Below are positions 62,365 to 64,000 of a stretch of DNA of 64,000 nt, one piece after another; the first letter of the stretch is position 1; every line of letters begins with the position of its first letter. Origin of the DNA: Ornithinimicrobium tianjinense (lineage in GTDB: Bacteria; Actinomycetota; Actinomycetes; Actinomycetales; Dermatophilaceae); NCBI RefSeq assembly GCF_014636495.1, contig NZ_BMEM01000006.1:51972-115971 (forward strand). The letters run 5' to 3'. Under the pieces are notes generated by a model. That model saw only the letters and a program-made list of their open reading frames with translations. It had not been told where the DNA came from and did no database searches. The position numbers and the translations under genes were made by a program.

Positions 62365-63221
62365 ACCCCGACCACCTCCCCGGTGACGGGGTCGACGGCG
62401 CCGACCAGCTGGTCGCGCGGGACGGGGTCGAGCAGGTGCGGGCCCGTGCTCCGGGAGGAGTTGACGGCCGTGCTGACGGCCCACGTCTGGAACCGGCCCG
62501 GCACCTGCGCGGCGTCGATCATCGAGCGCACCGCGTCCGGGGACGTCGTCCCCGGGTCGAGCCAGTCCTCCCACAGGTCAGGGTCCAGCGCCAGCGGCTG
62601 GCGGTCGTGGATGCGGTCCAGACCCGGCTCGGCGTCGGTCGTGAGAATCGTGAACGAGACGACCCACGAGAGCGGGTCCTCGGCGGGGGCGGACGGGTCC
62701 TTCCAGAACTCGTAGAGCCCGGCGAGCGCCAGCGGCACGTCGTCCGCGCGGCTGATGAAGAAGGGCTGCTTGCGCGGCTTGCCCTTGGCGTCGAGAGCGA
62801 CGGGGGAGACCTGCCACTCGTACCACCCCGTGATCGGCACCAGGCAGCGGCGACGGCTCGCGGCGCGGGCGAAGGCGGGCTTGTCCAGCACGGTCTCGCT
62901 GCGCGCGTTGGCCATCCTGTTGCCGACGGACGGGTCCGTGGCCCAGGAGGGCACGAGCCCCCACGTGAGGAGCCGCAGCTGCCGCACCGCCTCCGCCGTG
63001 GCGCCGTCCTCGCGACCGTCGGTGTCCCCGCCACGCGGGGCCCGGGTCAGGACCACCGGCGCCTGCTTGGTCGGTGCCATGTTCTGGTCGGGCGTGCCGG
63101 CAGGAGGTTGCTGCGGGTTCTTCAGGAGGCTGCGCGAGCGCTCGTGCGTGGCGTCGACGACGACCTCGTAGGCCTCGACGAGCTCGTCGGGGTTGGCGGT
63201 CGCGGCATACCGTCCGCACAT
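62361..63221 (-). CDS. SOS response-associated peptidase (SRAP; YedK/HMCES family)
   Basis: 286 aa. Starts MCGRY, so Cys2 becomes N-terminal after Met removal and forms the DNA-protein crosslink at abasic sites. Other family residues are visible: NARSETV (Asn), GWYEW (Glu) and DRIHDRQPLAL (His). It shields abasic sites in single-stranded DNA. A GTATGCCG/CGGCATAC octamer lies in codons 5-7. It precedes the hydrolase-aroA-rsgA genes, the same neighbourhood as Rv3226c-Rv3228. Confidence 0.92.
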   Translation of the reverse strand: MCGRYAATANPDELVEAYEVVVDATHERSRSLLKNPQQPPAGTPDQNMAPTKQAPVVLTRAPRGGDTDGREDGATAEAVRQLRLLTWGLVPSWATDPSVGNRMANARSETVLDKPAFARAASRRRCLVPITGWYEWQVSPVALDAKGKPRKQPFFISRADDVPLALAGLYEFWKDPSAPAEDPLSWVVSFTILTTDAEPGLDRIHDRQPLALDPDLWEDWLDPGTTSPDAVRSMIDAAQVPGRFQTWAVSTAVNSSRSTGPHLLDPVPRDQLVGAVDPVTGEVVGV

Positions 63222-63228
63222 CAGCGCA

Positions 63229-64000
63229 TCACTGCCGGTAGCTCGCCAGGAAGTTGCCCATCCGCTCCAGGGCGGCCCGCAGGTCGGCGCCCCAGGGCAG
63301 GGTGACGATGCGCAGGTGGTCGGGCCTGGGCCAGTTGAAGCCGGTGCCGTGCACGACGAGGATCTTCTCCTGCTCGAGCAGGTCGTAGACCAGGCGCTCG
63401 TCGTCGTGGATCTCGTGCACCTCGGGGTCGAGGTGGGGGAAGACGTAGAGAGCACCTCGGGGCTCGACGCAGCTCACGCCGTCCATCGCGTTGAGCATGG
63501 TGGTGGCGATGTCCTTCTGCTCGGCGAGCCGCCCGCCCGGTCGGATCAGCGCCTCGATGCTCTGGTGGCCGGAGACGGCGACCTGGATCGCGTGCTGGGC
63601 CGGCACGTTGGGGCACAGGCGGGTCGACGCGAGCAGCTCGATGCCCTGCAGGAAGCCGGCCGCGTGCGACGTCGGCCCGGTGATCGCCACCCAGCCGGCG
63701 CGGTAGCCGGCCACCCGGTAGGTCTTGGAGAGGCCGTTGAACGTCAGGCACAGCAGGTCGGGGGCGAGAGAGGCCACCGAGGTGTGCACGGCGTCGTCGA
63801 AGAGGATCCGGTCGTAGATCTCGTCGGCCAAGACGAGCAGCGAGTGCTCGCGGGCCACCTCGACAATCTGCTCGAGCACCTCGCGCGAGTAGACGGCGCC
63901 CGTGGGGTTGTTGGGGTTGATGATGACGATCGCCTTGGTCCGGGGCGTGACCTTGGACCGGATGTCCTCGACCGAGGGGTTCCAGCCGTGGGCCTCGTCG
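63229..64000 (-). CDS. Class I/II aminotransferase, AlaA/AspC-like (C-terminal part, cut by window edge)
   Basis: At least 257 codons, open at the right edge. NPNNPTGAVYSREVL, DEIYDRILFD, the PLP-lysine segment FNGLSKTYRVAGYRAGW, and the distal Arg region PDHLRIVTLPWG define a fold-type I aminotransferase. The sequence resembles AlaA-type alanine transaminases (pyruvate/glutamate) more than DapC. It ends 8 nt before the SRAP ATG, so the genes may be cotranscribed. The N-terminus is outside the window. Confidence 0.9.
   Translation of the reverse strand, partial: DEAHGWNPSVEDIRSKVTPRTKAIVIINPNNPTGAVYSREVLEQIVEVAREHSLLVLADEIYDRILFDDAVHTSVASLAPDLLCLTFNGLSKTYRVAGYRAGWVAITGPTSHAAGFLQGIELLASTRLCPNVPAQHAIQVAVSGHQSIEALIRPGGRLAEQKDIATTMLNAMDGVSCVEPRGALYVFPHLDPEVHEIHDDERLVYDLLEQEKILVVHGTGFNWPRPDHLRIVTLPWGADLRAALERMGNFLASYRQ

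Overview
The window is one continuous stretch of high-GC (roughly 72% by eye) actinobacterial chromosome, densely packed with housekeeping genes. Mycothiol deacetylase (mshB), a WhiB7-type regulator, AdnA/AdnB, UvrD2, a UPF0182 protein, a DUF3117 protein and a sigE-htrA-tatB-mrp cluster all point to Actinomycetota. Gene content and the short Rv-like operons suggest Micrococcales, perhaps the Intrasporangiaceae/Ornithinimicrobiaceae; this placement is an inference. There is no prophage, insertion sequence or CRISPR array.

Layout. 1-5419 (minus): a peptide-type ABC transporter operon, binding lipoprotein, two permeases, two ATPases (the last cut by the window edge). 5579-11241 (plus): MutT-like Nudix hydrolase, TypA/BipA, MshB, flavin reductase and a VanW-domain membrane protein. 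11285-12943: ferredoxin and citrate synthase, closed by a strong terminator. 13021-25843: a block whose order follows M. tuberculosis Rv1205-Rv1234 as I remember it: LOG protein, DivIVA-domain protein, Tag, (membrane mannosyltransferase, crotonase and PaaX inserted), DUF3117, O-methyltransferase, SigE, HtrA, TatB, Mrp, DUF1003, MgtE-N/CBS protein, GSP17M-like protein. The anti-sigma gene normally between sigE and htrA is absent. 25844-32676: aminopeptidase P, ThrE-type exporter, LpqN-like lipoprotein, PHP phosphoesterase, DEAD-box helicase, YeaQ-like stress membrane protein. 32825-54906: a second block resembling Rv3211-Rv3193c: DUF3107, TetR, AdnA-AdnB, phosphotransferase-like protein, NudC, UvrD2, WhiB7 with a regulatory leader, ThiF/TOMM-like protein, Zincin-2 protease, SDR, MoaE, PDZ/Lon-type protease, PPA1309-like protein, UPF0182. 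55003-58364: initiator tRNA, an internally frame-scrambled small gene and a catalytic/non-catalytic M16 protease pair. 58390-64000 (minus): HisN-like protein lacking metal ligands, RsgA, AroA, alpha/beta hydrolase, SRAP protein, and the C-terminal part of an aminotransferase.

Organisation. Many genes are translationally coupled by ATGA/GTGA overlaps. At least 13 transcription units show a TANNNT -10 element exactly 6 or 7 nt before an ATG/GTG, which predicts leaderless mRNAs. Several start calls below rest on this pattern.

Most notable points: (1) an octamer GTATGCCG/CGGCATAC found 27 times on both strands, far above composition-based expectation; (2) a complete whiB7 control region (AT-rich box, promoter, leader peptide, attenuator hairpin); (3) a HisN-like protein and a phosphotransferase-like protein that both lack catalytic residues; (4) loss of rseA from the sigE locus; (5) a gene with two compensating frameshifts beside the initiator tRNA. 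All counts and alignments were made by eye.
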